Shown: positions 17,706 through 26,797 of the stretch, piece by piece
How the letters are laid out: every line of letters begins with the position of its first letter
How positions within the stretch are numbered: the first letter of the stretch is position 1
Source: Kaistella gelatinilytica
Lineage (GTDB): Bacteria > Bacteroidota > Bacteroidia > Flavobacteriales > Weeksellaceae
Length of the DNA stretch: 64,000 nucleotides
Direction: 5' to 3'
Assembly: GCF_015679325.1 (NCBI RefSeq)
Contig: NZ_JADPVI010000004.1
Location: forward strand, 124,001-188,000
Made by a program: the position numbers and the translations under genes
Notes under the pieces: generated by a model
Told to the model about the DNA's origin: nothing
The model's database searches: none
The model's input: the letters and a program-made list of their open reading frames with translations, nothing else

Positions 17706-18494
17706 ATGTTCTCCCTTAAAAATATTTTCTTTCTTTTAATCCTGTTATCATTTTCTAATCTTTCTGCACAGAAAAAGATTAAAGATTACAGCAATATTCT
17801 TAACAGTACCAATATTTACGAGATCGATGCCTATCTAAGAGATGCTCATCCGGATGATCCGAAACGAACTGTACTGAAACCTAAACTGGTGAAGATGCTC
17901 AAAGAATACATCAGAACTGCGCATGTTGGTGATCAAAGGGTTAAAGATTTTCAGGAAAAAATTGTCTTACTGCGGAAAAGAGCTTCAACACGGATCAGTT
18001 TCGAGGAGCTGAATGAAATTATCCGACAGAAGCAAATCGCGAAATTCAAAGAAGAGTTAAGAAAAAAAGATGGAAGTTCGATCACTTATATTACGACCGT
18101 TTATGGTAGCGAATCTACACCCAATAACGCCACAACTTTTGGCAGTTCCGTAGATACAGAAGTTGAGGAGTTTAAGATGTTATTATCGGTAAGTCCCATC
18201 GAACATAAGAACAATACCGTGAAGATCCTTAATTCACTGTTTGATAATAATCCTGAAAGCAAAGAAAGTATCGTAATGATCGAAAATAAATCCGACTGCA
18301 ATCTCATCATGAGGATCGACGGTGTGGGAAATACCAAATATCGTTTAGCAGTTCCGGCGCATGCACAAAATACAATTGTAATTTCAAAAGGTGATTATCT
18401 TTTCTCCAGTCTGGTTTGTGGAGCGCAGTATGCTTCTCAGAAAACTGTGCAGAAGGCGATCATGGTTGCACTGGGTGATTCTCCCGCAAAATAA
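17706..18494 (+). CDS. DUF6759-like exported protein, paralogue 1
   Basis: The start is placed at ATG 17706, which gives 262 residues and a proper signal peptide (MFSLKNIFFLL...LSAQ); the upstream TTG at 17685 would add seven residues. The N-terminal half carries 'INSTNIYEIDAYLRDAHPDD'-like repeats. The C-terminal domain (about residues 155-262) has EVEEFKMLL, SDCNLIMRI, VPAHAQNTIVISKGDY and a Cys in LVCGAQY. Two other genes in this window (19242-19892 and 42189-42620) share these motifs. The family name DUF6759 is recalled, not searched. Function unknown; a paired Cys (SDC...LVC) may form a disulfide. Confidence 0.65.
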   Translation: MFSLKNIFFLLILLSFSNLSAQKKIKDYSNILNSTNIYEIDAYLRDAHPDDPKRTVLKPKLVKMLKEYIRTAHVGDQRVKDFQEKIVLLRKRASTRISFEELNEIIRQKQIAKFKEELRKKDGSSITYITTVYGSESTPNNATTFGSSVDTEVEEFKMLLSVSPIEHKNNTVKILNSLFDNNPESKESIVMIENKSDCNLIMRIDGVGNTKYRLAVPAHAQNTIVISKGDYLFSSLVCGAQYASQKTVQKAIMVALGDSPAK

Positions 18495-18548
18495 ATTTAA
18501 AAATAAAAAAAACTGCAATATTACAAATTGTATGTTACTGAATACGAA

Positions 18549-19223
18549 ATGGGTAAAAATAAACAAAAAAGATTCGACGAAAATAAAACGCTTCCCAATG
18601 TTTTTCAACCAACCAGAGCTGAAGCACTCGAAGGTTTTAATATAAAAGGCAAGTGGCGTAGTGAAGTTTTTAAAAATGGTAATCCAATTGTTTTGGAACT
18701 GGGTTGTGGAAAAGGGGAGTATTCCATTGGTTTAGCAAAAGCATTTCCAGAGAAGAATTTTATTGGAATTGACATTAAAGGAGCAAGATTTTGGTTCGGT
18801 GCCAAAGAAGCTATCGAAAAAGATCTGACCAATGTTGCATTTCTCCGAACTCAAATTGAACTGGTTGACAATTTTTTTGAAACAGATGAGGTTGATGAAA
18901 TTTGGATCACTTTCCCCGATCCTCAGATCAAATACAGACGGACAAAACATCGAATGACGCATCCGGAATTTCTGGAAAGATATCAGAAAATTTTAAAAAA
19001 AGACGGGATCATGCATTTGAAAACTGATTCTGAATTTCTGCATGGTTATACTTTAGGTTTGCTTCAGGGTCAAAACAGGGAAATTCTTTTTGCCAATCAT
19101 GACATTTACGGAGCGCCAGAATTCGATCCGGAAACACCATTATTAAGAGAAATTAAAACGTATTACGAAACTTTATTCGAGTCAAAAGGAAAAACAATCA
19201 CCTATATCAAATTTAAATTATAA
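18549..19223 (+). CDS. trmB: tRNA (guanine-N7)-methyltransferase
   Basis: A 224-residue SAM-dependent enzyme that methylates G46 of tRNA. The start at ATG 18549 gives MGKNKQKRFDENKTLPNVFQ, the usual Bacteroidota TrmB opening; the TTG at 18528 would only add seven poor residues. The SAM motif 'VLELGCGKGEYSIGLA', the 'FIGIDIKGARFWFGAK' strand and the 'IWITFPDPQIKYRRTKHRMT' motif that contacts tRNA are all present. It is embedded between two DUF6759 genes on the same strand, 54 bp after one and 18 bp before the other. Confidence 0.95.
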   Translation: MGKNKQKRFDENKTLPNVFQPTRAEALEGFNIKGKWRSEVFKNGNPIVLELGCGKGEYSIGLAKAFPEKNFIGIDIKGARFWFGAKEAIEKDLTNVAFLRTQIELVDNFFETDEVDEIWITFPDPQIKYRRTKHRMTHPEFLERYQKILKKDGIMHLKTDSEFLHGYTLGLLQGQNREILFANHDIYGAPEFDPETPLLREIKTYYETLFESKGKTITYIKFKL

Positions 19224-19241
19224 TTTCCCGTTAGAGCATTA

Positions 19242-19892
19242 ATGAAGAAAATTATTTTTACACTCACTGTAGTTACGGGTCTGTCACTTTCAGCACAGAA
19301 AAAAAATAAAGATATTTTAAACAGCAAAAACATCAAGGAGATCGAAAATTTCCTGAAAACTGCGCATCCCGATGATGGCAGAAGAACGGTGTTGAAATCG
19401 AAACTGATCGCGCTTAAAAATTCTGCATGGATGAAGCCAGATCAGCAGAAAGTATTGAATTTAAAACCTACATACATCGAAATTCCGAAAGCTGTAATGC
19501 AGCAGAAGGACAATAATGAAGTGGAGGAATTTAAAATACTCATTTCAGAAAACTCTGCAAAGCACGACGAGAAAACGGTAAAATTATTAAATCAGCTTTT
19601 CGAAAATGATATTACAAATAAAGAGGCTATTCTTTTGATGCAAAATAATTCGGACTGTAACATGATCGTAAGAATTCAGGGTAAAGAATTTTATAATTTG
19701 GCCGTTCCTGCACACGGTGAAAATTCGGTGGTCATAAAGAAAGGTGACTATCAGCTGAGAAGTAATGTTTGTGATGCCTTATATACCTCTACCAAATCGA
19801 TCGCTAAAAATATGCTGGTCATTCTAAATAATCCAGTGGTGAACTCTCAGAGTAGAACTTATGCACAAAATAAAAATGGTGCTTCTTATTAA
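19242..19892 (+). CDS. DUF6759-like exported protein, paralogue 2
   Basis: A 216-residue protein with signal peptide ending SLSAQ. It shares with paralogue 1 both the N-terminal 'ILNSKNIKEIENFLKTAHPDD.RRTVLK' region and the C-terminal domain (EVEEFKILI, LNQLFEND, SDCNMIVRI, VPAHGENSVVIKKGDY, NVCDALY). It begins 18 bp after trmB and may be co-transcribed with it. It ends before a bidirectional terminator shared with rpsB. Function unknown. Confidence 0.65.
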   Translation: MKKIIFTLTVVTGLSLSAQKKNKDILNSKNIKEIENFLKTAHPDDGRRTVLKSKLIALKNSAWMKPDQQKVLNLKPTYIEIPKAVMQQKDNNEVEEFKILISENSAKHDEKTVKLLNQLFENDITNKEAILLMQNNSDCNMIVRIQGKEFYNLAVPAHGENSVVIKKGDYQLRSNVCDALYTSTKSIAKNMLVILNNPVVNSQSRTYAQNKNGASY

Positions 19893-19934
19893 TAGAAAGT
19901 AAGGCCTTTTCGCAAACCAAAGATCAAGTCACAA

Positions 19935-19966
19935 AAAAAGGTTCAGAAATAATTCTGAACCTTTTT
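19935..19966. terminator. Bidirectional terminator between DUF6759 gene and rpsB
   Basis: The stem AAAAAGGTTCAGAA/TTCTGAACCTTTTT, with A- and T-runs on either side, lies between two convergent genes. Confidence 0.85.
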
Positions 19967-19984
19967 ATATTTGAAGATAAAATC

Positions 19985-20767
19985 TTATTCTGCTGCAGTT
20001 GCAGGAGTTTCAGAATCGAAATCTGTATCAGCATCAGCTGAAACTTTTTCTCCTTCTTCTTTAGATTTTTCTTTATCTGCTTTTCTTTGAGACAAACCTT
20101 CTTTGATTGAAGCTGAAACTACGCTCAACAGCATATCAATAGATTTAGATGCATCATCATTTCCAGGAATTACGTATTCCACTTTTCTTGGATCTGAGTT
20201 AGTATCAACGATTGCAAAAATTGGAATTCCCAATTTCTTCGCCTCAGTAACAGCGATGTGTTCCTTCATGATATCAACAATAAATAATGCTGATGGAAGA
20301 CGCACCATGTCAGAAATTGAACCTAAATTTTTCTCCAGGTTTGCTCTTTGACGATCAACCTGTAGTCTTTCTTTTTTAGATAAAGTTTCGAAAGTACCAT
20401 CTTTCTTCATTTTATCAATGTGGTTCATTTTCTTAACCGCTTTACGGATGGTAACAAAATTTGTTAACATTCCTCCAGGCCATCTTTCAGTAATATAAGG
20501 CATATTAAGTTCTGCTGCATATTTCGCTACAACTTCTTTCGCTTGCTTTTTAGTCGCTACGAAAAGAACTTTTTTACCTGCAGAAGTGATTTTTTCTAAA
20601 GCTGAACAAGCTTCGTCTAATTTCACAGCTGTTTTATGTAAGTCTACGATGTGAATACCGTTTTTCTCCATAAAAATGTATGGAGCCATATTTGGATTCC
20701 ACTTTCTGGTCATGTGACCAAAGTGTACTCCTGCCTCTAAAAGGTCTTTAACATTTGCTTTTGCCAT
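19985..20767 (-). CDS. rpsB: 30S ribosomal protein S2
   Basis: A 260-residue protein with the S2 signatures 'DLLEAGVHFGHMTRKWNP', 'VLFVATKKQAKEVV', 'ERWPGGMLTNF' and 'GIPIFAIVDTNSDP'. It binds the body-head junction of the 30S subunit and recruits S1. The last 35 residues form an acidic low-complexity tail. It follows rpsI after a 180-bp gap and is followed by a terminator and not by tsf, which usually comes next. Confidence 0.98.
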   Translation of the reverse strand: MAKANVKDLLEAGVHFGHMTRKWNPNMAPYIFMEKNGIHIVDLHKTAVKLDEACSALEKITSAGKKVLFVATKKQAKEVVAKYAAELNMPYITERWPGGMLTNFVTIRKAVKKMNHIDKMKKDGTFETLSKKERLQVDRQRANLEKNLGSISDMVRLPSALFIVDIMKEHIAVTEAKKLGIPIFAIVDTNSDPRKVEYVIPGNDDASKSIDMLLSVVSASIKEGLSQRKADKEKSKEEGEKVSADADTDFDSETPATAAE

Positions 20768-20947
20768 GTCTCTTTTTTGTTTTTAGTTTACGTGCCGCTT
20801 TATGCAATCAACGATTTCTTTGATGGGAGAAATGTTTGGGTGCTAAACTAACGGGGCATTTTGTGATTAAAAATAAATTTTTGTAAAAAGAATTGAAATA
20901 AGAAAATAAATTCTCTGATCTCGTTTCTCCAAATCTCACGTTGAATA

Positions 20948-21334
20948 TTAACGTTTTGAGAACTGGAATTTCTTTCTTGCTTTTTTCTGACCTGGTTTCT
21001 TTCTTTCTACCATTCTTGCGTCTCTTGTAAGCAATCCGTGCGGCTTCAAAAGCAAACGGTTTTCTTCATTGATTTCGCACATAGCTCTAGAAATAGCGAG
21101 TCTGATTGCTTCAGCCTGACCTGTAATTCCACCACCGAAAACATTCACAGTTACGTCATATTGACCTACTGTTTCTGTTAACAAAAATGCCTGATTCACT
21201 TTGTAAACCAAAACGTCAGTTCCGAAGTATTCCTTAGAATCCTTTTTGTTTATCGTGATTGCACCAGAACCTGGTCTCACGTAAACTCTTGCAACAGAAG
21301 TTTTTCTTCTTCCGATTTTATGAACTATTGACAT
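20948..21334 (-). CDS. rpsI: 30S ribosomal protein S9
   Basis: A 128-residue protein. 'IGRRKTSVARVYVRPGSG' at the start and the C-terminal 'ERKKPGQKKARKKFQFSKR', whose final Arg contacts P-site tRNA, define S9. It is directly behind rplM (5-bp gap), in the conserved rplM-rpsI pair. Length normal. Confidence 0.98.
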   Translation of the reverse strand: MSIVHKIGRRKTSVARVYVRPGSGAITINKKDSKEYFGTDVLVYKVNQAFLLTETVGQYDVTVNVFGGGITGQAEAIRLAISRAMCEINEENRLLLKPHGLLTRDARMVERKKPGQKKARKKFQFSKR

Positions 21335-21339
21335 ATTAA

Positions 21340-21795
21340 TTATTTGAATTCGTTAATATTAATTACTTTCGGCTGCTGAGCTTCATGTTTATGTTCTGTT
21401 CCTTCATATAAATAAAGGTTTTTGAACAATTGATTCCCTAATTTAGTTTTTGGGATCATTCCTTTTACAGATTTTTCCAATACTTTCAAAGAATCTTTCT
21501 TTTGAAGTTCGAGCGCAGTCATTGACTTTTGACCACCTGGATAACCAGTATGCCAAATGTAAGTTTTGTCAGCCCACTTGTTTCCGGAAAGAGTAATCTT
21601 TCCAGCATTCAAAACGATCACATTATCTCCGCAATCTGCGTGAGGGGTGAAATTCGTTTTGTGCTTACCTCTCAAAATCTTTGCAACCTTAGAAGCTAAT
21701 CTTCCTAAAGGTTGTCCTTCAGCGTCTACCACAACCCATTCTTTATTTGCAGTAGCTTTGTTAGCTGAGACGGTTTTGTAACTTAATGTATTCAC
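21340..21795 (-). CDS. rplM: 50S ribosomal protein L13
   Basis: A 151-residue protein. The motifs 'WVVVDAEGQPLGRLASKVA', 'GKHKTNFTPHADCGDNVIV' and 'TYIWHTGYPGGQKS' define L13, an early assembly protein of the 50S subunit. It is the first gene of rplM-rpsI. A TAGCTTTG -7 box lies 50 bp upstream, and a small CCCTT/AAGGG hairpin (21828-21840) falls near the predicted start of the leader, a possible site of autoregulation. Confidence 0.98.
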   Translation of the reverse strand: MNTLSYKTVSANKATANKEWVVVDAEGQPLGRLASKVAKILRGKHKTNFTPHADCGDNVIVLNAGKITLSGNKWADKTYIWHTGYPGGQKSMTALELQKKDSLKVLEKSVKGMIPKTKLGNQLFKNLYLYEGTEHKHEAQQPKVININEFK

Positions 21796-21844
21796 ACTTT
21801 TTTCGTTTACGATTAAACATAATTTTTCCCTTAAAAAGGGTGTG

Positions 21845-21852
21845 CAAAGCTA
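21845..21852 (-). promoter_or_regulatory. -7 box for rplM-rpsI
   Basis: The reverse strand reads TAGCTTTG, matching TAnnTTTG, 50 bp upstream of the L13 start. The -33 element is not clear. Confidence 0.45.
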
Positions 21853-21969
21853 TGAAATATTTTTCTATCTGAAAACCTTTTGCCAATATTTATTGCAATC
21901 ATTTGGAAAAGAAAATCTTAGAAGTGGTGATCATTCTTTATTTTAAAGGTTAATAGCACGATAAATTGC

Positions 21970-22302
21970 CTAATTTCTAAGTGATTTTGAAGGTTTGAAG
22001 CTTGCGATCAAATAGTACGCAACGAAAACCATGGAGAATTTAATGACTGAAGGTACAGCGAGTTCCAGACCGAAAAGCAAAAATCCGATCAGGACTAACA
22101 AGCCCATTCCAAGAAAAGAAATTCCCAGTTTTTGAGGCAATGTAAATTTTGGATCATCCAGAAAATAAGCCATTCCCCACGCAGAACCAAACGCAAATCC
22201 GTAATACAGATCCAGTTCCCAGCCTTGACTTCCCAATAGAAAGTAATTCAATAAAAAACTGACTGCGGTTCCGCCTGCTAGATATAGGAGTGCTCTTTTC
22301 AT
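21970..22302 (-). CDS. Small membrane protein, unknown
   Basis: A 110-residue protein with four hydrophobic stretches (about residues 4-24, 31-47, 57-77, 82-102) and conserved-looking aromatic turns (GWELDLYYGFAFGSAWG). No family is recognised. It is monocistronic on the minus strand, 170 bp before rplM and divergent from icmF. A Lys-rich C-terminus suggests the tail is cytoplasmic. Confidence 0.6.
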   Translation of the reverse strand: MKRALLYLAGGTAVSFLLNYFLLGSQGWELDLYYGFAFGSAWGMAYFLDDPKFTLPQKLGISFLGMGLLVLIGFLLFGLELAVPSVIKFSMVFVAYYLIASFKPSKSLRN

Positions 22303-22445
22303 CTTTAAATTTTGGCAAAAATATTGAAAATTAAATAATCCCTGGCTTTAAATTGATTTTCTGTTAAACCTGGAAGAGGATATTTTATTTTAAAGTTCTT
22401 TCATTCAATTGTTTAAGATAACTTTTAAAATTTTATTTAATTCAT

Positions 22446-22453
22446 TATCTTTG
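22446..22453 (+). promoter_or_regulatory. -7 box for icmF
   Basis: TATCTTTG fits TAnnTTTG, 20 bp before the icmF start. No -33 TTG is found at 17-23 bp. Confidence 0.45.
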
Positions 22454-22473
22454 AAGACAACCGAAATTATATT

Positions 22474-25400
22474 ATGAATCAAGAAAAATATACGCCGAAA
22501 AATAAAGTGAGAGTCGTAACCGCCGCTTCTTTATTTGATGGACACGACGCTGCTATTAACATTATGAGAAGAATGATTCAGGCTACAGGAGCCGAAGTTA
22601 TTCATCTTGGCCACGATAAATCTGCGGAAGAAGTGGTTGACTGTGCGATTCAGGAAGATGCAAATGCGATTGCCTTGACTTCTTATCAAGGAGGCCACAA
22701 CGAATACTTTAAATACATCTACGATCTTCTGCGGGAAAAAGGTGCGCCTCAAATTAAGATTTTTGGTGGTGGAGGCGGCGTAATTCTTCCTGAAGAAATA
22801 AAAGAATTAATGGATTATGGGATCGACCGTATTTATTCTCCGGATGACGGTCGCGAAATGGGATTGCAGGGAATGATCAACGATCTGGTGCAAAAATCTG
22901 ATTTTGCAACGGGTGAAAAAATCGAAATTCGTGATTTAGAAAAAATAAAATTTGAAGATTCAAAATCAATTGCCGAAATTATTTCAGCCGTAGAAAATTT
23001 CTCCGATGAAAAGCCAGATCTCGTAAAAGCGATAGATGAAAAAGCAGCGGATTCTAAAATCCCAATTATCGGAATCACAGGAACAGGTGGAGCAGGAAAG
23101 TCTTCTTTAACAGATGAACTGGTTCGTCGTTTTTTAAGGTCAAATCCTGAACAAAAAATTGCAATTGTATCCGTCGACCCTTCCAAAAAGAAAACAGGTG
23201 GAGCTTTATTGGGAGACAGAATCAGAATGAATTCAATTAATGATCCGCGTGTTTATATGCGATCAATGGCGACTCGGGAAAATAATGTTTCAGTTTCGCC
23301 TTATATTCATTCTGCTTTAAATATTCTAAAATTAGCAAAACCTGATGTTATCATTTTGGAAACTTCCGGAATTGGACAATCCGGTTCTGAAATTACCGAT
23401 ATCGCAGATGTTTCAATGTATGTGATGACGCCGGAATATGGTGCTTCGACGCAGCTGGAGAAAATTGATATGTTGGATTATGCAGATTTAATTGCTTTAA
23501 ATAAATCCGACAAACGCGGCGCTTTAGATGCTTTGCAAGCTGTTCGTAAAACCTATCAGAGAAATCATACCGCTTTTGATAAACCGTTAGAGGAAATGCC
23601 GGTCTTCTTTACGAAAGCCAGTCAGTTCAATGATTATGGAACGACCGAATTATACAATGCTTTAATTAATAAAGTCAACGATAAATTAGTTGAAACTACT
23701 GGTGAAACTGCCCCTAAATTTAGAGAATTTGTAGAGCAGAATATTTCTGAAGACACCACTGTAATTCCACCAAAACGAGTTCGTTATCTTTCTGAAATTG
23801 TAGAAAGCAATCACGCTTATGACAAAGAAGTAGAAAATCAGGCTTTGATCGCAAAGAAAATGTATTTACTTGAAGGCGCGAAAGTTTTGATCACCGACGA
23901 TCAGCATACTGTAGAAAAATTAGAAAAAGTTTTTCTTAAAACGAAGAAAGAACTTTCTGAAGAAAATATCGCTTTTCTAAAAGGCTGGAAAAACTTTAAA
24001 GAAGAAATGTCACAGGACGCTTATTCTTACTTTGTTCGTGGAAAAGAAATTAAAGTCGAAACCAAATACGAATCTTTATCTCATTTAAAAATCCCAAAAC
24101 TTTCATTACCGAAATTTCAGGATTGGGGAGATTTGCTTCGTTGGAAAGGTCAGGAAAATGTACCGGGACAATTTCCTTACACGGCAGGATTATTTCCTTT
24201 TAAAAGAACAGGAGAAGATCCAACTCGTATGTTTGCCGGAGAAGGTGGACCGGAAAGAACGAACCGTAGATTCCATTATGTTTCCGCAGATATGGACGCG
24301 AAACGTTTATCCACAGCTTTCGACTCGGTTACATTATATGGACAGGATCCAGCTTTTCCACCAGATATTTATGGGAAGATCGGGAATGCCGGAGTGTCTA
24401 TTGCGACGTTAGATGATGCGAAAAAATTGTATTCAGGATTTGATCTGGTGAATGCCATGACTTCGGTTTCAATGACCATAAATGGTCCAGCTCCAATGTT
24501 GCTCGCCTTTTTTATGAATGCGGCCATCGATCAGAATGTCGAAAAATACTTATCAGAAAATAATCTTTGGGACGCAGTTGAGGCAAAATTAAAAGCCAAA
24601 TTTGATGATCAAGGTTTGAAAAGACCTGCTTACGAAGGCGAACTTCCAAAAGGAAATAATGGTTTAGGTTTAAAATTGTTAGGAATTACAGGTGATGAAG
24701 TGATCGATGCGGAGGTTTATAATAAAATTAAAGCAGAAACCATCGCAAATGTTCGTGGAACGGTTCAGGCAGATATATTAAAGGAAGATCAGGCACAAAA
24801 CACCTGTATTTTTTCCACCGAATTTGCTTTGAGATTGATGGGTGATGTTCAGCAATATTTCATCGATGAGAAAGTGAGAAATTTTTATTCAGTTTCAATT
24901 TCCGGGTATCATATTGCAGAAGCGGGCGCAAATCCGATTTCTCAATTGGCATTTACTTTGGCAAATGGATTCACGTACGTAGAATATTATTTGAGCCGCG
25001 GAATGAATATCAATGATTTCGCACCGAATTTATCTTTCTTCTTTTCTAATGGATTGGATCCTGAATACGCTGTAATCGGTCGTGTTGCGCGTAGAATTTG
25101 GGCAAAAGCAATGAAGCTGAAATACCACGCGAACGAAAGATCTCAAATGTTGAAATATCATATTCAAACTTCCGGAAGATCGCTGCATGCACAGGAAATT
25201 GACTTTAATGATATTCGTACAACATTACAGGCGTTGTACGCGATTTATGACAACTGTAACTCGTTGCATACCAATGCTTATGATGAAGCGATCACGACTC
25301 CGACTGAAGACTCCGTTCGTCGAGCAATGGCAATTCAGCTCATCATTAATAAGGAATTAGGTTTAGCGAAAAATGAAAATCCTTTACAAGGTTCATTTAT

Positions 25401-25854
25401 TATTGAAGAATTAACCGATTTGGTAGAAGATGCAGTTTATACAGAATTCGACAGAATTACTGAAAGAGGCGGCGTTTTGGGTGCAATGGAAACCATGTAT
25501 CAACGTTCGAAAATTCAGGAAGAAAGTATGCATTACGAAATGCTGAAACATACCGGAGAATTCCCGATTATCGGCGTGAATACTTTCCTTGGAAAAGACG
25601 GTTCGCCAACGGTTCGTCCGGGTGAAGTTATTCGTTCTACGGAAGAAGAAAAGCAGGTTCAAATAAAAAATTTAGAAAACTTCCAGAAATCTCACGCTGA
25701 TAAAAGCGACGGAATTTTGAAAGATCTGCAGACTTCCGCTATCAATCATGAAAATTTATTTGCAAAAATGATGGAAGCGGTGAAATACTGTTCACTCGGA
25801 CAAATCACCAATGCTTTATTTGAAGTGGGCGGAATGTATCGAAGAAATATGTAG
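22474..25854 (+). CDS. icmF: Fused isobutyryl-CoA mutase/G-protein chaperone (IcmF)
   Basis: A 1126-residue adenosylcobalamin enzyme of the fused acyl-CoA mutase group. It has an N-terminal B12-binding domain (about 10-145, lower-axial region FDGHDAAI with His24), then a MeaB-like GTPase (P-loop GTGGAGKSS at about residue 203), a linker, and the mutase TIM barrel ('[20 protein letters not shown]', 'SYGQDP'-type and '[23 protein letters not shown]' blocks). The order B12-G protein-mutase is diagnostic of IcmF and not of methylmalonyl-CoA mutase, where large and small subunits are separate. It interconverts isobutyryl-CoA and butyryl-CoA (also pivalyl/isovaleryl) in the cytoplasm. It is monocistronic with a strong terminator. 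Confidence 0.92.
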   Translation: MNQEKYTPKNKVRVVTAASLFDGHDAAINIMRRMIQATGAEVIHLGHDKSAEEVVDCAIQEDANAIALTSYQGGHNEYFKYIYDLLREKGAPQIKIFGGGGGVILPEEIKELMDYGIDRIYSPDDGREMGLQGMINDLVQKSDFATGEKIEIRDLEKIKFEDSKSIAEIISAVENFSDEKPDLVKAIDEKAADSKIPIIGITGTGGAGKSSLTDELVRRFLRSNPEQKIAIVSVDPSKKKTGGALLGDRIRMNSINDPRVYMRSMATRENNVSVSPYIHSALNILKLAKPDVIILETSGIGQSGSEITDIADVSMYVMTPEYGASTQLEKIDMLDYADLIALNKSDKRGALDALQAVRKTYQRNHTAFDKPLEEMPVFFTKASQFNDYGTTELYNALINKVNDKLVETTGETAPKFREFVEQNISEDTTVIPPKRVRYLSEIVESNHAYDKEVENQALIAKKMYLLEGAKVLITDDQHTVEKLEKVFLKTKKELSEENIAFLKGWKNFKEEMSQDAYSYFVRGKEIKVETKYESLSHLKIPKLSLPKFQDWGDLLRWKGQENVPGQFPYTAGLFPFKRTGEDPTRMFAGEGGPERTNRRFHYVSADMDAKRLSTAFDSVTLYGQDPAFPPDIYGKIGNAGVSIATLDDAKKLYSGFDLVNAMTSVSMTINGPAPMLLAFFMNAAIDQNVEKYLSENNLWDAVEAKLKAKFDDQGLKRPAYEGELPKGNNGLGLKLLGITGDEVIDAEVYNKIKAETIANVRGTVQADILKEDQAQNTCIFSTEFALRLMGDVQQYFIDEKVRNFYSVSISGYHIAEAGANPISQLAFTLANGFTYVEYYLSRGMNINDFAPNLSFFFSNGLDPEYAVIGRVARRIWAKAMKLKYHANERSQMLKYHIQTSGRSLHAQEIDFNDIRTTLQALYAIYDNCNSLHTNAYDEAITTPTEDSVRRAMAIQLIINKELGLAKNENPLQGSFIIEELTDLVEDAVYTEFDRITERGGVLGAMETMYQRSKIQEESMHYEMLKHTGEFPIIGVNTFLGKDGSPTVRPGEVIRSTEEEKQVQIKNLENFQKSHADKSDGILKDLQTSAINHENLFAKMMEAVKYCSLGQITNALFEVGGMYRRNM

Positions 25855-25884
25855 TTCAATTTTTTAAATCTTCATCTATTTACC

Positions 25885-25924
25885 AACCGTGTCAAACTTC
25901 AAAATCTTGACACGGTTTTTTTTA
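25885..25924 (+). terminator. Terminator of icmF
   Basis: A perfect 11-bp stem AACCGTGTCAA/TTGACACGGTT with an 11-nt loop, then seven T. Confidence 0.9.
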
Positions 25925-26026
25925 TTAATTTTTTCAATGACGTTAATTTTCGTTAAATCAGATAATTACGATCTTTCTTTGAAAATCATTTTTTACATTT
26001 ACGTTAATATTAATTTAATAGAAATT

Positions 26027-26134
26027 ATGGAAAACACGAATTGTACCTGCAACTGCGAATCTTGCAAATCAGGAGACTGTAAAAAATGTACGTGTACCAA
26101 CTGTACCTGCAAAGGCTGTACGTGCGAAAAGTAG
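26027..26134 (+). CDS. Tiny cysteine-rich, metallothionein-like protein
   Basis: A 35-residue protein with 11 cysteines, arranged as CxCxC, CKSGDC, CKKC, CTC, CTCKGC and CTC repeats, and with no hydrophobic core. This is what a metal-thiolate cluster protein looks like, and binding of zinc, copper or cadmium is the inferred role. It is not the SmtA type (no His-rich zinc-finger core). The start is ATG 26027; a longer frame from 25889 passes through the icmF terminator and is not believed. It has its own terminator at 26168-26203, so it is a separate unit. Confidence 0.7.
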   Translation: MENTNCTCNCESCKSGDCKKCTCTNCTCKGCTCEK

Positions 26135-26167
26135 CTCCTTGAGAGAACAACAATAATTAATACATAT

Positions 26168-26203
26168 GACCATCAAATTTTTATAGGTTTGAGGGTCTTT
26201 TTT
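26168..26203 (+). terminator. Terminator of the Cys-rich gene
   Basis: The stem GACCaTCAAA/TTTGAgGGTC (one mismatch) with a 10-nt loop is followed by a T-rich tract. Confidence 0.75.
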
Positions 26204-26248
26204 ATACTTTTTAAAAGCAAAAATTTAAACAAATAAAAAATTTAGTAA

Positions 26249-26647
26249 ATGAATATTACGTTATCGCAAGCTGAAAAATTAATTTCTGCAGCACAGGAAA
26301 AAGCCAGAGCAATCGATTGTAAAATGAATATCGCCGTAGTCGACGGTGGTGCAAACTTAGTCGCTTTCGCAAGAATGGATGGCGCTTGGTTAGGATCATT
26401 GGATATCTCCATTAAGAAAGCAAAAACAGCAAGATTTTTTGATATGAATTCCGGGGAGATCGGCAATCTTTCTCAACCCGGAGGTTCGCTTTACAACATC
26501 GAACATTCCAACGGTGGTCTAATAACTTTCCCAGGTGGAATTCCGGTGAAAAATGCCGATGGTGAAATTATTGGTGCGATCGGAGTAAGCGGAAGTTCTG
26601 TTGAAAATGATCACGCAGTTGCAGAGGCCGGAGCATCTTCATTGTAA
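26249..26647 (+). CDS. GlcG/HbpS family heme-binding-like protein
   Basis: A 132-residue single-domain protein of the GlcG/HbpS fold. The pattern '[27 protein letters not shown]', then '[11 protein letters not shown]', '[20 protein letters not shown]' and '[22 protein letters not shown]' is that of the family. Members bind heme or act as small accessory proteins in the cytoplasm or outside it. No signal peptide is present here. It stands alone between terminators. Confidence 0.88.
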   Translation: MNITLSQAEKLISAAQEKARAIDCKMNIAVVDGGANLVAFARMDGAWLGSLDISIKKAKTARFFDMNSGEIGNLSQPGGSLYNIEHSNGGLITFPGGIPVKNADGEIIGAIGVSGSSVENDHAVAEAGASSL

Positions 26648-26669
26648 AACCTCAAGATCAAGTACCTTA

Positions 26670-26699
26670 AAATCTCTCAAATTTTGGGAGATTTTTTTT
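26670..26699 (+). terminator. Terminator of the GlcG-like gene
   Basis: The stem AAATCTC/GAGATTT with a loop and eight T lies 22 bp after the stop. Confidence 0.8.
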
Positions 26700-26772
26700 A
26701 GTCTAAACTGAAAAATTATTTAAAATTCTGAAAAATTTATGTCTCATCAAAGGTCATTTATTTTTCATTCTT

Positions 26773-26780
26773 TATATTTG
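26773..26780 (+). promoter_or_regulatory. -7 box for the serine hydrolase gene
   Basis: TATATTTG fits TAnnTTTG, 17 bp before the start codon at 26798. Confidence 0.45.
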
Positions 26781-26797
26781 AAAAAAGACAATTTCAT

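Noticed and set aside
22474-25854. Methylmalonyl-CoA mutase large subunit
   Set aside because: The order B12 domain, G-protein, mutase is that of IcmF. MCM has its B12 domain at the C-terminus and no built-in G-protein.
25889-26026. Upstream extension of the Cys-rich frame
   Set aside because: It passes through the icmF terminator, and its 46 residues are hydrophobic and unlike the Cys-rich part. ATG 26027 is the better start.
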